Shown: positions 60,421 through 64,000 of the stretch, one piece after another
Position numbering within the stretch: the first letter of the stretch is position 1
How the letters are laid out: each line of letters starts with the position of its first letter
Assembly (NCBI GenBank): GCA_004794785.1
Contig: SJOL01007384.1
Coordinates: 1,037,658 to 1,101,657, forward strand
Length of the DNA stretch: 64,000 nt
From: Opisthorchis felineus
Taxonomy: Eukaryota; Platyhelminthes; Trematoda; Opisthorchiida; Opisthorchiidae
Reading direction: 5' to 3'
The notes under the pieces: model-generated
What the model saw: the letters and a program-made list of their open reading frames with translations, nothing else
Databases searched by the model: none
What the model was told of the DNA's origin: nothing
Made by a program: the position numbers and the translations under genes

Positions 60421-60829
60421 CATAGCGAGCGCAGGGTTCATGAGCGGTACGTTTGTCGGGGCTGGGGGTGGTAGACCTGCGACGTTCCCCAGTGCTGCTG
60501 CCAACGGTTCGTAGGCTCCGCCGGTGAAGTAACCTGCTGAAGTGGATGGATCCGGAGCCGGAGTGCCCACAGAAGCAGCAGCCTCTAACGCCGCTTGATC
60601 AGTGTTAAGGCAAGGAAGACGAGCAACGGGGCCGGCAGAAACCAGAGCATCTCCAGAACCTGCACCAGCCACAGCAGTCATCCTAGCAGATGCAGACGGA
60701 AGGTTGAGCAGATCCGGAAGTGGGTAGCCCGACGTGAACCGCGTTGTGCCGCGAGCCGCAGCGGCTGCAGCCACACCGCTATTCACGGCCTCGCAAAGAC
60801 CCAAGTACTCTTCATAAGCAAGGCACAAA
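60421..60829 (-). CDS. Alanine-rich exon, C-terminal part of unknown (possibly nucleic-acid-binding) protein
   Basis: A 409 bp exon, the largest convincing one in the window. It follows the acceptor TTTTTTCTTTCAG in phase 2 (one base completes a codon) and ends ATG at the donor GTATGG in phase 0. It starts with a folded-looking piece, LCLAYEEYLGLCEAVNSGVA, which may be the end of a domain encoded upstream. The rest is low complexity, rich in Ala, Pro, Ser and Gly, for example GTTRFTSGYPLPDLLNLPSA, GYFTGGAYEPLAAALGNVAG and LPPPAPTNVPLMNPALAM. High GC content and the fit with the 58.4 kb exon support it. The upstream exon should end with two bases of a codon; I found none up to 64000. Confidence 0.78.
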
Positions 60830-62380
60830 CTGAAAGAAAAAAACATAATGCAATGTAAAATACAGGGTTCAAAGGAAAAACTAGTGACATGAAGAAGAAA
60901 CAGGAAACAAGGGATTTTCAAATCAAGAAAGTGAGAACAGCGGTTTCGTCAGGATTCTTCTAATTTGGTATCACAATAACCGACAACAGGTTGGACTATC
61001 AAGTGAAGTTGGAAGATGAGGAGGAGTTAGCTTGAACGGCAACTATCGTTTCCAATGAAAGGCCTCCTCTTACAAAACAGAATACGCAGCACAACTTTGA
61101 CGCGCATAGCGTTGTTGCTTTCTCCCGTTCGAACTTGATGACGCCATGGTAGGTATCCAAAGCGAATAGTCAAGTATTATTTTACTGGTCGTAAGAGGTT
61201 GAGTTATTTTTCAAGCCTATGATACCCAGCTCCTGAACTAACTGAAGATGCCATCGCCTCCAAGGCCTGGTTGTATATCCTACACTCTTCTACCTTCTGG
61301 TGAACGAAACTGTAGTGGCTGGAACCAATGTGCCTATGGTACACAGTTTATACCTGATAAATTGAGTTGAATTGAATTGCCTCTTATGTTAATGAACAAA
61401 CGCCCAACCTAACTCTACTGTCATCATCAGCTCTCGGCCGTGCATTTTTGTAGTGGTCATAGCTGAAACAGTTTTGTTCGCCAATGCTCATGGAAAATTG
61501 GAGACGGTGGCTAAGAAGTGAATGCGGTACCTAATATCGTTGACAAATGAATCCAGGAGTAACCGTGAACTTTCACAGGAAAGAGCTGGAGGGGAGCTGT
61601 GCGTTGGACGCGACAGCTTGGATTCACGCAAGTCATTAAATGTGGGTCATATTCGCCAATGTCTTCAAAAATTGATATATCTCATCTCGGATACTCATGA
61701 AAGCAGTTGAGTTTGCTAGTAGTGGATTTGATAGTTCGTTGCCCAGTAGTTGCTTGGCCTCATCTGGCTCGCCTCCATACTGTGCGCGCTTGCGCAAAAT
61801 GGGATTTATGGGAAGGTCCGTTGTCTGGCACACGAAACACGCGAGCTAGCCCACGTAACCCACGGATTGTGGTGAGGTCATATACCGTGGGCGAGTTATT
61901 TGCCCAGAAGACCATTTGGTGTGCTTAAGTACCACTGATGTGATGTTCCCATCGAACTCAGGTAATGCTCCGAAGACATTAAAAGTCAAACACTGAATGT
62001 TTTTAACGTTCTCAACTCAGACACCACACAACGATATGGAACACACTCAGAGCAATGCGAACCTAACAGTAGATGGGTAAGCTGATGTCATGTCTACGTC
62101 ACAAATGATGTCCTGACCTTCGGGGTCCTGATGGAAACATCATCCACAGATACAGCTATCCGGGTAAACAAATTTGTGTACTACCTCAATCAGCACATCT
62201 GCAAAAGTATAGGGTTGGGATTTGATCCTGCCCAATCCTAGAGCAGCACTCTACACTGTGAACATACCAAGACCCTGAAGCAGGATTAGTTAGATTATTT
62301 AAAGCGCCTTGCCTCACGATGGGGTCAGATAGAAGAACTACGACATCCGCGTACTCATTAACTGGAGGCAAACGCCCTGG
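60830..62380. other. Interval upstream of the alanine-rich exon
   Basis: It should be intron of the alanine-rich gene. The block 61522-61928 is open on both strands without recognisable product. The lower part near 62186-62380 may still belong to the LINE that starts at 62650. Confidence 0.4.
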
Positions 62381-62670
62381 GATCAATTCTGCCCAACAGG
62401 CAGTGAGTAAAGTGAGTGAGTGAACTGTGAAAAAGCTGAGTTCATCCTCAACCCTTCAGGACGCAAGGCCACACCTAAGACTTGTATGCGGGTTTCAGAG
62501 ACACAGTATACATCAACTTTAAACGAGTATAAGGCTTGGGCGGGCATTACCTGCTTACCAATTGGACACTGTGTAAAGAAGTTGAAAGTCCCTATGTGGA
62601 AAGGATCACGTGGATTTATGAATACTATTTTGTTTATTGTGAAAGGATAGCGGAGCGGATAAGGCACATC
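62380..62670 (-). pseudogene. Decayed LINE, start of endonuclease domain
   Basis: On the minus strand the frame reads DPFHIGTFNFFTQCPIGKQV, then ALYSFKVDVYCVSETRIQVL. This matches the first block of the LINE apurinic-type endonuclease (NxGTxN...QxxL...DVCCVSETRIQD), where Glu of SETR is catalytic. About 45 more residues are open before the match is lost. No further domain could be found towards 61 kb, so the copy is truncated. Confidence 0.75.
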
Positions 62671-62699
62671 GGTCGGATCACTGACAATCAGATGGTTAA

Positions 62700-63620
62700 G
62701 CGACGTTCGCTTCTAGGATGTGAGTGGGATTTCGTTGAGGTGCCCCACCTTCAGCCTTTGACTCAAGAATCTGACCAACAAGACAGTGGAAGGAGGAGGG
62801 GCTCTGTTCGGGGGCCCTACTTCTGGCCCCTGACGTAAGGTCTCATCCATGAGCCCGCGGGTAAGTATTCTTCTGGAGGACCCTGCCCAAAGTCGAGGAC
62901 TCAATAGTCTGGCCTACTCGGCTGCAGGAGGAAGATATGGTTCGGCCACGCGGGGAATAAGGTACAGATGTCTCACTTCTGATGCTACTGTGTACAACGG
63001 ACGTATATGGAGTCGCATAGGGCTCCTGGTAGCTTTTACTTATATTTTGACCGCATTGTATAATTCGCCGGTAGTTAGGGTCGACCACTGAGCGGTTGGA
63101 GAGCGTGGTTTATTGGGCCGACCTTTTCTAACTTGTCCCTCCTCTGGGTAAGGCAGCACCGCTGACTCAGTGAATATGGACGGGTTGGTCGTCTTCAAGA
63201 AACACATTAGTGCCTTCACGCACCTACTGCAGAGGACAGTGCAACTTTGCCCCCTCCTCCCCCAAACGGCCTAGCAACACAATTACTCATGGTACGGGGT
63301 CTCGCTGCTTTTCTTTGGACTTCCTGGCATGGGCGCGTCTTGTGGAGAAAAGTCCCAGCCAGTGTAACCCGCGGGATCACTGCAGCACACAAAGGCGACC
63401 ATCGTGTCAAGGTCAATAAATTTTTTCTGCGAATGAACGACCGTTGTTGGCTAGGAAGAGTTCAGAATTGCCGAGTGAAAAAATCACTGTGGTACCTCGA
63501 TCGTTTAACTAACGTTGGAGTGAGTATCGAGTCATCTCAAAGGTGCAGTCCAGTAGAGCCCATGTACCTCTCCATACGAACATTCGGAGTAGGCACGCTG
63601 ATCCCGTCAATTTCTGCGTA
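62700..63620 (-). mobile_element. GC-rich leader region of the LINE at 62.4-62.7 kb
   Basis: Directly upstream of the endonuclease start on the minus strand lies about 900 bp that is more GC-rich than the rest of the window and open in several frames on both strands (for example 62713-62904, 62843-63088, 63247-63621), none with recognisable protein. Position and composition fit a LINE 5' untranslated region. The right border is an estimate. Confidence 0.4.
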
Positions 63621-64000
63621 ACCAGTCGAAATTAGTCGCAAAGCACATACCAGGAGGTGTAGCCGAAACTCAGCGACGACCCCAAAACGATCTCAAAATT
63701 AGCTCTAATTCACGCCTCTAACCAGTAACCGTGAAAATAGCTCTCAGCGTGTATATGGGCTTCAAGATTCTCTCAGTTAAATCAAGTCAGTTGATTTTCA
63801 CCGACTGGCCAACTTGTGGGAAACTGGCCGATCAACATCCAGCAGATTCATGCTTGTCTGAATATATAGGCAGATCCTCCTAACAAATGAGCCACATGAA
63901 TGTTGCTATGCCACACGGTCTTTGGATGGACATATTTATATTGTAGGGCCTTCCCAAAGTGTGCACCATCCTGAAAGACAGGGAAAACTAAACTGGCCGC
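63621..64000. other. Right end of window, nothing recognised
   Basis: AT-rich sequence without open frame, repeat unit or RNA signal that I can support. Confidence 0.5.

Noticed and set aside
63247..63621. 124-codon plus-strand frame starting with a proline run
   Set aside because: It lies antisense in the proposed GC-rich LINE leader, where several frames are open by composition.

Overview
The window looks like intron-rich genomic DNA of an invertebrate animal, most probably a parasitic flatworm (trematode). This is inferred. No frame stays open for more than about 170 codons, recognisable coding sequence comes as 90-410 bp blocks with GT/AG borders in long AT-rich introns, and decayed LINE retrotransposons and tRNA-like SINEs of flatworm style are frequent. 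No bacterial operon, rRNA, CRISPR or intact virus was seen.

Left part (1-10.3 kb, minus strand): the best-supported gene is a secretin-family (class B) G-protein-coupled receptor. Four exons in matching splice phase encode, from high to low coordinates, the hormone-receptor domain (10263-10061), TM1 (7422-7328), TM2 (3308-3203) and TM3 to the start of TM4 (294-138). TM5-7 and the tail must lie beyond base 1; the N-terminal exon(s) were not found.

13.8-26.5 kb (minus strand): a chain of seven possible exons (23277 down to 13789) whose phases all agree, with two more candidate exons at 25.3 and 26.5 kb. They read like one gene of helical, charged protein that I cannot name. It may be a separate gene upstream of the receptor or, less likely, its extended N-terminus. 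Weaker minus-strand candidates lie at 27.8, 37.9, 44.0, 46.8 and 48.4 kb; the last has a signal-peptide-like start.

33-63 kb: repeats dominate. There are decayed LINEs at 41.3-42.7 kb (reverse transcriptase and C-terminus, plus), 50.1-51.4 kb (endonuclease joined to C-terminus with the RT missing, plus) and 62.4-63.6 kb (endonuclease start and GC-rich leader, minus), with a possible LINE tail at 35.1 kb. A SINE with a degenerate hammerhead-ribozyme-like core lies at 33.6 kb and a relative at 55.1 kb. Several unnamed repeat families, a TGTAT minisatellite and a GATA microsatellite are also present.

Right part (58.2-60.8 kb, minus strand): two exons in matching phase form the alanine-rich, low-complexity C-terminus of a protein, stop codon included; its upstream exons lie to the right of the window or in unrecognised short blocks.

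All exon calls except the receptor and the 58-61 kb pair rest on ORF, splice site and phase only and need transcript evidence.
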